A stretch of 64,000 nucleotides of DNA from Euwallacea fornicatus (taxonomy: Eukaryota > Arthropoda > Insecta > Coleoptera > Curculionidae), in contig NC_089544.1 of NCBI RefSeq assembly GCF_040115645.1, forward strand, positions 1,922,001-1,986,000, given 5' to 3'. The notes below the pieces were generated by a model. That model saw only the letters and a list, made by a program, of their open reading frames with translations. It had not been told where the DNA came from and did no database searches. How positions within the stretch are numbered: position 1 is the first letter of the stretch; each line of letters begins with the position of its first letter. This document shows, one piece after another, positions 50,231 through 62,713 of this stretch. The position numbers were made by a program, and so were the translations under genes.

Positions 50231-52703
50231 TTATTGAATTTCTTTACATATAGATTCAACTAATTTGTACTTCTGGATCTTTCCTGACGTGGTCTTCGGA
50301 AAGTCCTTAACTATTTTCAGTTTAGACGGTATCTTAAAATGAGCAATGTGTCCTTTGCAGTATGACTTAACGTCGTCCAGCGTCAATGATTCGTTGGGTT
50401 GAATTCGAACGCAGGCACATACCTCTTCACCTAACCTTTCGTGAGGTATTCCCACCACCTGAAAAGTTCGGGAAACTGTATTTCGCAGACACGATCCTGA
50501 AACCATTTCCCGTTGGATTTTTTAATAACTTTCAACATGAAGATTTTAACTATCAGGGTGGGTGTCTACAAGATTTTGTTAACATGAAAAGACTATTGTC
50601 TTTACTGGGGCACCGATGAAATACGGGTTCACTCCATTCTTACTCACGTGAGTCTCTAAGACTGACGGATGGCTGTTTAAATAATCCTCAATTTCTGCTG
50701 GAAAGATGTTCTCTCCACCTCTGATGATCATTTCCTTCAGTCTACCGACAACTTTACCGTAGCCATTGTCATCTATAACAAACTGGTCCCTGGAAATCAC
50801 CAGTGCCCTTATAGCTGGTCTGTTTGATCGAAGACGAAGGCAAATAAATAGTGTTCTGTTTCGTAAAATTACCCAGTTCTCAACCATTTGTCTGGTCCGA
50901 CAAGTGCCCTCGTCTTCTCCTCGTCTTTCCAATATCCCAGTGTGGTCGAATAACCTCTAATGCATAACTCTCCAGGGGTGCCTCGAGGGACTATTCTACC
51001 CTAAAATTTGTTATAACAAAATTATTAACTTAGGGAGAAGTTAATAAAGGGGAGAACCACACACTTCTGCATCAATAACTTTGACTTCTAAATGATCTCC
51101 TACATATCCTACGGTGGAAGTCGACTGATATTCGTTATCATCATACAGCGATTGGAAAGCCACTGCTGTTACTTCTGTTAAACCATATACAGACTGAAAT
51201 CAATCATAATTCATCAAACTTGGTGTGGGTGAAGTTATCGTGGCTACTCGTCTCACACCAACCTTAACTTTCTTAAGATGGAGGACTTCTTTCATCTCTT
51301 TAAACAAGTGTGGTGAGCAGCACGCTCCACCAGTAACTGCTATTTCTGGGTTAATGCTCTCTCTTCTCGATTTTTGTCTATTAACCAAATCTACGTACAT
51401 GGTAGGAGTTCCGATGATAACAGTGCATCTGTGTAGGTACGTGTGATATACACGTGTATATTTGATTAAGACAAAATTTCATTAAGTCTATTGGCGAGGA
51501 GAAGATTGCAGTGTCGGTTTTGAGACCGCTTCTTCGCATTTACTCACTTTTCATCTCTGATGGCATCCAAAGCCTTATCAGCATCGTATCCTGTAGACGG
51601 AATCACCAGAGAAGCAGCGTGATTCAAGGCACTGACCAAAGTGATGACGGTGCCAATCCCATGGAAGAACGGTGCCATAAGGCACACTGTATGATGCTTC
51701 TGATCTAGTTCATTTCTTTTTCCGATAAAGTACGCATTGTTGACTATTTGAAAATGGCTTTCCATTGGAGATTTCGGAGCTCCAGTGGTGCCCTAAGATT
51801 AGTGAAGAAGCGTTCGAAGGAGGGTTGCTTCGAAAAGGGGCACTTATGTTAACATGTCGGGACTTACAGAGGTAAACTGCAAGTGGCCTAAGTCATCTGG
51901 GTCAATGTGGCTTTGGATTTTGCTTATTTCTCTAACAGCATTTTCAGGTGCGAGGTTCAAGATATCGTTGAAGCAAAAGGTACCTCTGAAATCGAAGTTA
52001 AGTTGTCTTAAGAGTGTGAAGAGTTTGGTGGAATTTCGTCAAAACGAGACGCTCTCCAACCGTAGTAGTGAGTGAATCCCCTACCTCTGATCACTACTGT
52101 CTTGACCGGTCATAATAACGCTGCTAAGCGATGGCATTGCTGCACAGGTAAGTTTCCCAGGTGAGCAGCTAGCAATTTCTGGTGAAATTTGAGTCAAGTT
52201 GCTGTAATAGTCATGGTTCCTAGTTTTACTCATACACACTAGAGCTTTAACACCTACTGCATTAATGCACGACTGTAGCTCTTGCGGCTGGTAAGCTGGA
52301 TTAATGTTTACCTTAAGGTGAAACCTTGCATTAAAGCGCAATAAGTTGCTTCTCTCAGCTACTATGCTCCACTACTAAGAAAAAAATTTGCGTCTTTCTT
52401 ACCAATACAAATCCTCCCCGAGCCACCCCCATGTGAGTAATGTACCATTCAGAGATGTTCTGCGCCCAAATCCCCACGCGGTCGCCCTTTCGTAGACCTA
52501 AACCGTAAAAGGCGGCGGCCAATCTATCGGCCCTCTGTAGAACTTCCTTGAAAGTGAATCTTTGATTTTGTGATGGGGAAATAATTGCCGAACGGTCTCC
52601 ATGTTTTTGCGCAGCTTGCTCAAGTAGTTTTCCTATGGTTAGAGGACGTAATGGCTCTGTGCCTGGGTTGTGGATGTAGCTTAAGGTTGTGCAGGTCCTT
52701 CCT
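50231..52703 (-). CDS. ACSF2: Medium-chain acyl-CoA synthetase, ACSF2-like (5' end missing)
   Basis: ACSF2 enzymes activate medium-chain fatty acids to acyl-CoA with ATP, usually in mitochondria. Nine exons (52703-52403, 52311-52085, 51985-51868, 51792-51548, 51428-51257, 51193-51065, 51000-50873, 50789-50648, 50458-50231) give 562 residues. Motifs in order: [29 protein letters not shown], the AMP/ATP-binding [83 protein letters not shown] and the C-terminal [10 protein letters not shown] with the catalytic Lys. Catalytic motifs are complete. The first exon, expected to carry the start and mitochondrial targeting sequence and to end in phase 2, was not identified upstream of 52703. A minus-strand ATG frame near 52903 has no donor in that phase. 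Confidence 0.92.
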
Positions 52704-55700
52704 CTGTAATAAGCAGAGAGGAATGAATATATTAGTGTTGCAGCAGGTACAACCGCGATGAGTTATAAATGAGAAAGTAAAATCGAAATCTCAACTGAAA
52801 AGTGAGTGTCACTTCAACTTTGAGAAGCGTGTGGCTCTGACGCGGGGTACTTTCTAAGGTCGCATAAGGAGTAACTACGATGACTTTTTGCCGAAATATC
52901 ACCATCTAAAACAATTTACATGCACCAAGGAACACCCCTTACTGCCGTCCGCTGCAAACACAAGATATTCCCAGTACATCTTCAGCCTAGAACCTCCCAG
53001 GGGGGTCTTCCTAGACTTATACCAAGCCGTCTCCGTAAGCGGACACATGGACCGGCTGTATACAAAAAAAAATATGGCGTTATATTTCTGTTTTTGACTG
53101 TGTGGAGGGTGTACACTTCGTATGGGGGAAAGGGGAAGGGGCTCAGTGTGGCGCTGCTTTCTCCTAGATTTACGGATGCTGAGTATGTGCCCCACTGATT
53201 TTCCTTAGATGCGGGGAAATCTCAAACTGACAATCTGGTCCTCTTAACAATATTTGCTGGAATACCCGAATTAACTCGAGCAAGTGAAGAAAGAACGTAC
53301 CTACGCGGAGACTGAGCTAACTCGGACTTAAGTGGCGGACATTTTTTCTGGAACTGATCTGTCAACGTCAGATGAATAATTGATGACGTCGTCCTCTACA
53401 TAACCCCTAGAGACAGGGCCAGCCTCAGCAACTTTGACGCCTTGAGAGAAATTTTAAACCATCCCCCCCTCGCCAAAATGATCAATCCATAAGACCGGTA
53501 CTGCTCACACACACATATCAGTTAGTTAATGCAGTCAGGAGTTCTTAGCTAGGGAAACTTACTTTAACAGACACAAACAGTGTTTTGGATTCAATTTAAT
53601 CATTTCGCTGTTCAGTTAACGCAATATGACCTGATAATGTCGACACTGTCACCATAAATTTCTTATCGAATCCCTTGCAATAATATTTAAATAGATGAAA
53701 CTATTTAGATAAGACGGTCTAGCGGTCGAAAACAAAAATAATTTTTTCCCACTAATTAATATCAAAATCTAAAATGTTTGCTGACGCAGACGGACTAATC
53801 AGAATTAAGCGAATTTGAATAATACTCGAGTTACGGAACTTTATTGTCAACGTTTTGCGCAAATGGCGATTGCAAATTCCAGGTACTTTGGACCTTTAAC
53901 GGGCCCGGTCAAGCGAGCCCTTGTGGCTGGAACAGTGACCCCACACTGCCTGAATTATATATATCCAGCTCGAAATAATACGATGGATAAACATTCAATA
54001 TCCAGCGTTAATGTAACGCCCACAAGCTGTCCCTCGAATACGAAATATGAATTAATTGTAATACATGAATGAAATAAAAGCCTCGGGAGGATATTTTTTC
54101 AACCTTATTCGTGGTTTTCCGCAGGTCTCGACCTACAGGAATCAGGAATTTTCCTCGCATGTGATGCTAAAATAACGCCCACGTCACGGATCCCGTCAGT
54201 TCATTTAACTGCCGTTCATGAAATGAAATACGTGGAAAACCCTTGAATCAGCGACGGAGCTGAATGTGGGCGGCGTAGGGTTAGCTATGCACAAGTGACG
54301 TCATGACCCTGGAGACAGGACCGTATTTGAAAATGAGTGGGCAGAGCCCCGATGGGCCAGGTATTAAAAAAATATGTGGTTGCTTTGCTGGCACTTTTTG
54401 TCATCGTCTCTGGGCCCTAATTCCCCCCAGTGTTTCGAAATTAGGGCTCAGGCAATAACAATAATGATTCATTCACGTCTAAATCCTGCTTACGTCGTTA
54501 GGCAGGTGAATTGAATGTTTTTTATACAGGACGACTAAAAATTCATTGCCTGACATTCAGGGACGAACATTGAGGTCAGAATAAAACTTTTTTTCTATGA
54601 ACGAGGGCCCGCAAATGCTTAGTTTTCGATATACAGGGTGTTGAGGTGTTGTCATTATCAAAATTCACAGTAGTTTGTGACGGCGCAGTTTGAAATTCTC
54701 GGCGTTTTCCGTAAAAATTTTGGACAATCTGGCTTAGACGAAAGTTAGTACATTTCGTCTCTTTTTTTTTGTTAAGTTTTAAAGTTGTTTCGACAATATT
54801 TTTGTAAAGTTTGAATAAATTCGAGTATTTTTTTGCAAACGTCGATTTTCTGCCTGCATCGTTTCTGGGAACTTTGATAATGACAATACTTGAACGTCCA
54901 GTTTACGGAAAACTAAGCGTTTGCGCGGCCACGTTTAGGGCAAAGAATGTCTTACTTTAATCTCGAAAATGCGCCTTAAATGGTACTAAATTTCAATTCG
55001 CCCTGTACCGTCCAACGGTACCACAGACCATACGACACCCCAGGACGCCTTGGTCGCTTTTAATTACACACATCGTCTTGCTGAGTCCAACGCGGAAGCT
55101 GGCCGAAAACCTCCTTTGTTGAAGATATCAACAGACTCCCAGAAACTTTTCCTTGATGCCTGCTTAGTAGTTCAGTTGCATCGTAACCCTTGGAGGCATT
55201 AGGAAATCTCCTAGCTGCGGCCCTGCTCCGACGCCGACGTCTGGTTGCGCGGGGCAACGCTGTCGGCGTCGTCATACTCGCGACTCGTATTTTTAGACTG
55301 GAGAGCCACAATATTCCGCCACATCATGGCATCTCGATAGTTTTAGTGAATTATCTTATTTTTCTAATTGTAGTGTAATTCCAATTTTTTTTAATACCGA
55401 ATCAGAAATGTCTCATCAACGTTTCGATAGTTTTTAGTCAGTTATGTCAAGCGAAAGCGTTTCCCGTTGTGTTCAACACATACCTCTATTTTCCTCTAAA
55501 AATAAGCCCAATTGTGCGATTTTTCTATTAAGCGTGCTACATTTATAGCTCCAGCCGTATTTATAACGTAAGTTAAAAATAGTCTCTGAATAAGTTTAAC
55601 TTCATGGCGAATTAAAAATGCATTAGTTGTTCTTTAACAGCCACAGAAAAATAGCCCGAATGATTTGTTACTTCGATGCACCAGACGCGCGTTTGCGACA

Positions 55701-55947
55701 TTTGCGCCTAACACGGAACTTTAAAACGCTTCTCACCGGTTATTTTAAGCTTTAATCATGAACTGTTACTCGCTGACCTAAACACTGTCCCAGCAGGAAC
55801 CCCTGCCGGTTGCGGACCAACGCGACCCCTCCAGGGGCAAATGAATTAATCGGGTCGCTTAGCATTTCCCTCCCCGTTCCAGTGCCATAAGACAAGTTTG
55901 ATTTTTTTTCAAAATAGCCTTACGTCTCACCTTAGGCCGCCCCTGTC
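52704..55947. other. 3.2-kb divergent region between ACSF2-like and PARG-like genes
   Basis: It should contain the missing ACSF2 first exon and both promoters, but no coding exon could be supported. A copy of the ATACAGGGTGT repeat terminus lies at 54631. Overlapping open frames on both strands at 52900-53200 and a basic frame at 55060-55311 have no family resemblance. Confidence 0.45.
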
Positions 55948-58900
55948 ATGGCCCTTGTAATGCTGCCCTCCGACCTCCCGTGGTGGGATTCGGTGAAAAA
56001 GCAGCTGAAGAAGATAGCTCAAACCAAAGACACTGTGGAAATGGTCCAGGCGATGCAAAGGATTTATGAAATGTGCAAGTAAGTCTTCCTATAGTCAGGG
56101 CCGGCTTCGGCAATTCCGGTATTTAACAGTCGCCGCCTGGGGTCGTCATGTTTCGAAATGTCGAAAAGAACCGAGATACGCGCGTACGAAAGAAAAATTC
56201 TACATAAATAATTTTTTAGTGGAGAGATCGCAGTGGGCCAACGGGACGGCCGGCGAGATCGCCAGACTTAATTCCATGTGATTTTTATATGGGGGGTTAT
56301 ATGGCGAATTCTGTGCTTGGGACTGAAACTGACACAGTGGCAGCTCAATAGCGACAGCTTCGAACACTATTTGAAGCCAGTGTCGGAGTGTGTAATAATA
56401 ACTAAAAGTTTTGTTATTTATTCAAACTTTCATAGGTCCATATTTCGGTTATTTTCCGGGTTTAAAAAACGTGTTACGGCTTTGCTCAGTTTTTCGAAAT
56501 CTACGTCGTGTTAAAAGGAAAACTCCTATTGCTAATCATAATTTTTTTAGCGTAAGCTTAGATCCGGAAGACGACACAGTAGACCCTGACCACTTCCTGG
56601 GACTCCTATATTTCCTACACAAAGACATGAGTTGCGAAGAGAGGGGTAACTTCTTGAACAAAACACTGCCTAACATAGTAAGAAGAGCGCTTATGATAAA
56701 GGAATTAAGGCCTAGAAGTGGAATACACTTCAGTCTACAACAACAAGGTAAACACACGCAGCTTCCTCTCTTTCACGTGCCCTCAGCAACTTCTTTTCAT
56801 CAGCTGATAGGAATGAAGTCGACTATTCACTGGCAGCCTCATTGCTGGCAAACGCCTTCTTCTCGACGTTCCCCAAGAGAACGGAAAAGACCCACCCAAC
56901 GCTGCAAAACTTCAATTTTGCAAATCTCTTTAAAACTCTGCAGAGCAGCAATGCCCAAAAGGCAAAGCTGCGCAGCATTTTACACTACTTCGATTGGCTG
57001 GAGGAGGGCGACAACAGCTCTGGATGTTTGAGAGTGTTCAGGCAGGTCAGCAATTGCTCGCTTAATAGCCAGAAATGGTTGCTGTAATGTCCAGGTTTGC
57101 CTCAGGTTATGAGTAGCAAAGAATGGTTGACCATAGACGATTGGTTGGAATGCAGTTTGCACTTGTGTCCCCTGCACATAAAGCATGAGGGCAGACTGGA
57201 AAGATCGGATGTCGATCATTTACAAATCTGTTTCTCCAGCGCCAAAATAGGTGGGAACGTTTTAGGAAATAGCTGTACTCAGGTAAGGCTCATCTCAATA
57301 CTCTTAGTTGTGAGGGAAGTGTTGAGGGCATTTCCAAAACAACCAACAGAAAGTTAAACAAAACGGCTCTACACGTTTCCGGGCGTTTGTGCATAACGTA
57401 GGTACAGGACAGGGCCGGCCTTAGCAAGCCTGGCGCCCCCTTACACATACCACCAATCTTGCCCAAACTGTGAAAGTCTTAATCTGACAATGTTTTAGGA
57501 ATCAATATCTCTAGCAACAATGCCAGAATTGTTGACTTTACTGTTAAACGTGGAAGCCCTGGAAGATAACGAGGTGATGATGATAGAGGGAGTGAGGCAT
57601 ATAGCGAGGATTGCGGATCCAAAGCAAAAAGCTACATTGGAGAAACTGGATGAAGCCAGAAAAGTCAGTAAAGACCGAAGATAGTGAATGTTTAGCAAAA
57701 ATTCAAACAAAATATAGGGGTGCAAATAAGCTACATACAAGGTGTCTCCGAAAAGGTGGTGCCCCCAGTCAAATATGAGCCGTTTCGGCTCCAGGGTCGT
57801 TTTTATTCAAAAGAATTTGATATTCAACTTAAACGGATAGAATAAAACTTAACAGAAAAACCCGGCTTTTGCAAGACGTAATTCCTGAGCTAATGGATGA
57901 CACGAATGTTCCTATGGAGATGCCGGATAGCGCGTGGTTCGAACTCATCGGTGCACCTGCACATGTGACCAGCCGTGTGCAGGACCTACAACTCCTTGGG
58001 CGATGGATAGGGAGAGACGGATCTATTGGGTGGGCAGCGCGAAGACCCGATTTAAGGCCGTTAGATTTGTTGCTCTGGAGTTACATCACAACGTTGGTAT
58101 ATTAAACTCCTGCAGCCGTCGGAGAGGGGCTGTTGGGAAGAGCGGCAGATTCTCTTTTCGTGAAGCAAAATGCGCACCTCTTACATCGGGTGCACGATAT
58201 AACGATTTAAAGAGAAAATTTATGTAATCAGGTTAGGGGTCGTCATTTTGAAAATTTATATTTTTTTGCATTCTCTTTAATAAGAATTAAATAAACATCC
58301 AAATCGTTGGACGTCACCGCAGCAACATTGCGTTCTTGAACAAAAGTGACCCTGAAGCCAAGAAGAGTCTTTTCTGATTAGGGATTCTGTGCAAAAATCG
58401 TTCATCGCGGTGTTCCTCATAACCTCCGTAAGTTTGGCGCAACCTTTCCGGAGCACCCTGCATGGTCCTCTATTGGCCTGGGTTTTGATAATTCTAGAAA
58501 GCAAATTTACACGTCTAATTCTCCTGTTCTTCCAGATTAGCATATGCTGCATTGATGCAGACGATTATACAAGGCTCCCTATAGGACAATATGAAGAAGA
58601 CAATATACTTAGGGAATTGAATAAATGCCTGTTAGGTTTCCAACAAAAAACCAATAACTTTAATGATAAAGACGTATCAAATATCAGCACCTCCTATACC
58701 TACAGTCAACGACACAGGAGACTTTCTCCCATTGGAGAGTCAATGGGCTCGAATCAGTCCGAGGGCAATAATTCCAATGTGCCGCTTATTACTCAACAAT
58801 CATGTAGGTAAGAAAAATTATGAATCCGCCCCTCAGCAAAACTAACAAATTCTCTAATATCATGTTAAGGGGCTGCTAATTTCTTGAGTGTATGTTTCAG

Positions 58901-61900
58901 TACCACGAGAACAGATTCTTTAATATCACAAAATAGTGGTAACAACAACACCACCAACAAGCTGAAAGTCAGGCTGGAGATGGAGAAAAACATGATAAAC
59001 AGAAGTCCTAGTGGTGACAATTTAGTGAACAATAGAAAGGGACGATTCATAGTTTTGGGGTCGTCGGGAGAATGTCTCCCGATCACCAGGTACCCCCCGA
59101 AGGCAGCCAAAAATGGGTCGAGTTCCAGTTCGAGCGATTGCGATTTTTTAAGTGCCAAAAGCAGCTTGGAAGACGGTAAGTCAGAAGATCGCCCGCCCAA
59201 ATTACCAACTGCCCTGATTGATCGGTGCAATTCGAAAGATCCATTCCTATAGAGTTTTCTTGACGATTTCAGAAAGCGAAGATGAGAATTTCCACAAGAG
59301 ATACAGCATAGATTTAGAAACGCCTGAAAGACGACATACCTTTGCTCAGAGACTGCGTGAGGCACTAAACAAGGAGGAGGCAGCTCAGCTACCTTCAAGC
59401 TCTAGTGAAGAGTCTAGTTACGCAGTTGGAATTTCTATTACTGGCTCAGGTGTAGCTGACTGTGATATAAAGTAAGGACGATCATAGGTTTAAGTTCCCA
59501 ATTCGCAATGGGGGATTCGATAGCAGCTAAGCTATCTCAGATATCGCCTTATAAGTGAAGTCACTCTTAAGGGTACAACCTCCACCTATGTATATTTTTG
59601 TAAATTTTTTAGGCAGTTTTGGAAAGTATATATATTCTGTTTCAAGGCGACATTGTATTACAGGGTGAGACGTGGCGGCTCAACGGGTTTTGCCCTTCAA
59701 GAAGACTCATTAGACGAAGACTTTCTTCAAAACTCACTTACTAAAGAGAGGATGTGGATTGATAAATTTAAGACGAAACATAAAGCGTTAAGTAAAAAGG
59801 AGTCGAACAAGTCTTCGGAATATAGTTTTAGCACGGAGTACAGGTAATAAAATGAAACTGTACATACAGAGATTTGCTTTACTTGCTATGAGATTCATAG
59901 TGTCACGGAGGATGTCTCCTTTTGTCTATAAAACTGTTCGTTATTGGAGTGCAGTAATCGTACGAAATATGCCAATTTCTTTCCAGTTCAGAACTTGAAG
60001 AGGTATATGAGCAATTCTCACATTGGCTGGAAAACCCCATTTTGGAAACTGAAAAGGGCACCAAAAGAGAGTTGGATAACAGGGATCTGGCAGTGGTCAG
60101 ATTTGCAGGGTCTTTGCTGAAAAGAACTCTAAGCGAATCCTTTGCTGGTTAGAACTTTTAATGGTGTGAATATAAACTATTGCTTTATTTATGCGTTCAG
60201 TCTACATTTATATTCTACAGTATTAAGTTTACGAGGTATTTAAAAAAAAGTAAATTTTGTTCACCAATTTGTACAGATAGGGACCCATTTTTTTTTGTTT
60301 CAAGCTGAAAGTTATTATGTTGCCAGGTCGAATGTATAAATTCGATGTTGAATACTATAGAAAAAAAGAGATATTGGGCCGATCCCAGGGGCTTCAACTG
60401 CGCTACGAATACAACGAGGTCGTGCGAAGCCGGCGCTAAAGCCTAATCCAACCTCAAGTTTATAAATTCGGCTTCAGTTGCTTGTTGTCTAAAATTTCCT
60501 CGATTTGAAGAATTCTTCAGTTTCTACTTTATGTTTTTAGGTGTCCCAGTTCCTTTGACTGAAGGTTGTGATGCCGCCTCTGACAATGTAGGAAATTTCA
60601 CAACAAAGAAAAACAAACTCGTTTTAAGTGCCAAGTCTTTAAGCTTAGAACTGGCCCGTCAGAAGCATCGCCTTGCTGCGCAGCTAGTAAGTATTTCGCT
60701 ACCTGAACGAATAGATATGATAGTGCATACAACAAGGCTTATAACAGTATCGCCAAATGCATATAGTATCTATAGCAAATATTACGTATACACTATCTTT
60801 ATTTAAGCAATACTGTTTGAAAACGTAACAATCAATTCAGATGATACATGTTTAACAGAGTTTGGATTGTCAGTCCTCTAATCCGAAGAGTGGAAATGGC
60901 GAACAAAATGCTTTAGATGAGACTAATAATAACCCTAGGGAAAGTAGAGCTTGGTTTATATCATGCGTTACTGAGGCTATTATACAAACACTAGAAGAAA
61001 TTGATTTCACGGCATATTTACCGTTAACTTCAAAGGTAATACCCTTGATTACCCAAGAGTGTTACCTCCCTAAAATAACTAATCCATGTCCTTGCCTATA
61101 CATATGAAAAATTTTAAAGTCAGCCTACAAGAGCTGGTAGGTAGAGATTTTCTTTTCTATGTAGAGTGTCTCGCGTTAACAGGCCAAGGGCTAGCCGGAG
61201 ACTCGATATGCGAAAATAATTAGACTTTCCTCCTTATGAAACTTTTTTCTTCGACGCGTTATACTCATTACACAGGGCGCCAAAAATGGAAAAAAAATGT
61301 TTGTTAACAACTTGGGTGTTTCTTAACATATGTTAGTGAAATCTTGTAGTGATATATTAGCTGCCAATTTTCTATGATTTGGGCGGAAAAATTTGGAAAA
61401 ACAGTGGAGAAAATGAGAGGTCGTGTCCAGCACCCCCCCCCCCTCCCCCCTATTTTTTTGCGCACACCAATTGTGCATTTGTTTGGTTATTCAAGTTAGT
61501 TGTTTCTTTATGTAGATATCACCATTACTGTAAAACATTGATTTATAGCTTACTTTATAAGATATTTCAGCTTATTTTCTCTTAGTATGTGGCTTCCATT
61601 GTTTATTTATACTTAGAACGTGGCACCTATTAATATCTTGATTATACATTTGAGAAGCAGCCGTTCTCGTGATAGTACCCGGATTGTTATAAACAACTTA
61701 TAAAATTTCGTATTCCTTGTGTGTTTAATTAAATAAATAAAAAATAAAAATTTTGCGAGAATGAAGAAATGCAAATAAAGAAACGACTAACTTGAATAAC
61801 TGAACAAATGCACCATCAATATACGCAAAAAAAAGCTGGGGGGAAAACGTGTGTATCACCCCTAACTTTCCCCAATGCTTCTCCAATTTTCTTTAACCAA

Positions 61901-62713
61901 ATCATAGGAAATACGCGGTTAATCGAGCTATACATCACTGCAAAATTTCATTAAAATATGTTAAGAACCTCTCAAGTTATCAACAAAAGTAATATTTTTT
62001 ACTAGTTTCAATACCCTGCGGATTGAGTATAAAGCGTCAAAGAGAAAAGTGCCATAAGGAAAATCTAAATATTTTCACATAAGAAATCTCTATTTAGCGA
62101 ACAATACTAATACAACACACCCTGAATAAACACCGAAATTTGCCCACCCTGCTGATCATATAAAATTTAACACGCTCTGTGGCCACATAACTGCTCTTCC
62201 TATTAGTAATCCAGTACCTGCTACTTACGCCCTTATACTGGTCATATTAACAATACTCTGGTTTAAACCAGCTCTATAATAAAGTCTATCAAATGACTCA
62301 TTTTCAATTGTAGCGACTGCTCTCTAATCCCTTGAGGAATTCTTATGAAATAATAACGAACGTTGTTTTAGGTATCAGCAATTTCCAAAAAATCAGCAAA
62401 CGGTTTACGGCCAGTGGCAACAGGAAACTGGGGTTGCGGTTCATCTCGCAAAGGGGACGTCCAACTGAAGTTTGTTGTCCAATGGATGGCCGCCAGTGTT
62501 GCAGGCCTTCCTTTCCTAATTTATTACGCTCATAAACACGAACAACTGGCCAAACTGGACACCGTCTGCAGGATACTCATTGACCGGAAATGGTCAGTAA
62601 AGGACTTGGCGGAGGCTACATTAAGATACTCGAATCGGGTGCTCAGGGGGGAGGAGCTAAGCGGTACTTTGTTTGAGGAGTTAATTGGAGTAGAAAAAAG
62701 CATTGAAATATGA
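55948..62713 (+). CDS. PARG-like protein with degenerate catalytic signature and long insert
   Basis: Poly(ADP-ribose) glycohydrolases remove PAR chains. Thirteen exons sum to 2664 nt, 887 aa: 55948-56078, 56551-56747, 56804-57045, 57106-57282, 57499-57663, 58536-58807, 58901-59175, 59273-59471, 59664-59843, 59987-60147, 60541-60686, 60859-61035, 62372-62713. The helical accessory domain is recognisable (SDLPWWDSVKKQLKKIAQ, then LLANAFFSTFPKR and LRSILHYFDWLEEG). The macro-domain core follows, with ILRELNKCLLGF and, at about 782-790, VATGNWGCG then QWMAAS. The usual GGG-x6-8-QEE signature reads GGNVLGNSCTQES, so the catalytic second Glu is Ser, and the DFAN substrate motif reads CFSS. About 430 mostly Ser/Asn/Glu-rich residues (341-775) interrupt the macrodomain before GNWGCG. 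Probably a pseudoenzyme. Start could also be the ATG at 55960. Confidence 0.85.
57845..58105 (+). pseudogene. DDE (Tc1/mariner-type) transposase remnant in a PARG-like intron
   Basis: In the intron between exons 5 and 6. The plus strand reads IPELMDDTNVPMEMPDSAWF, then IGAPAHVTSRVQDL, LGRWIGRDGSIGWAARRPDL and RPLDLLLWSYITTLVY. This is the catalytic third of an insect transposase (typical GAPAHF, NRWIGRGGPIxWPxRSPDLxPLDFFLWG). Expected catalytic residues are partly lost and the frame stops after the last motif, so it is a dead fragment. An ACAAGGTGTCTCC motif at about 57735 may mark its left edge. Confidence 0.75.
61036..62371. other. Long last intron of the PARG-like gene
   Basis: A 1.3-kb intron with no recognisable exon. 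It contains a C-rich tract at 61432-61450. Open frames here lack domain resemblance. Confidence 0.5.

Noticed and set aside
52861..52905. Minus-strand ATG frame (MVIFRQKVIVVTPYATLES) as first exon of the ACSF2-like gene
   Set aside because: No GT donor in the phase needed by the exon at 52703, and no clear mitochondrial targeting pattern.
52899..53198. Overlapping open frames of about 70-98 residues on both strands
   Set aside because: No domain resemblance, no splice support, and both strands open over the same bases; likely intergenic.
55060..55311. Arg-rich 83-residue minus-strand frame
   Set aside because: Low-complexity Arg run from GC-rich sequence, with no homologue recognised and no start context.
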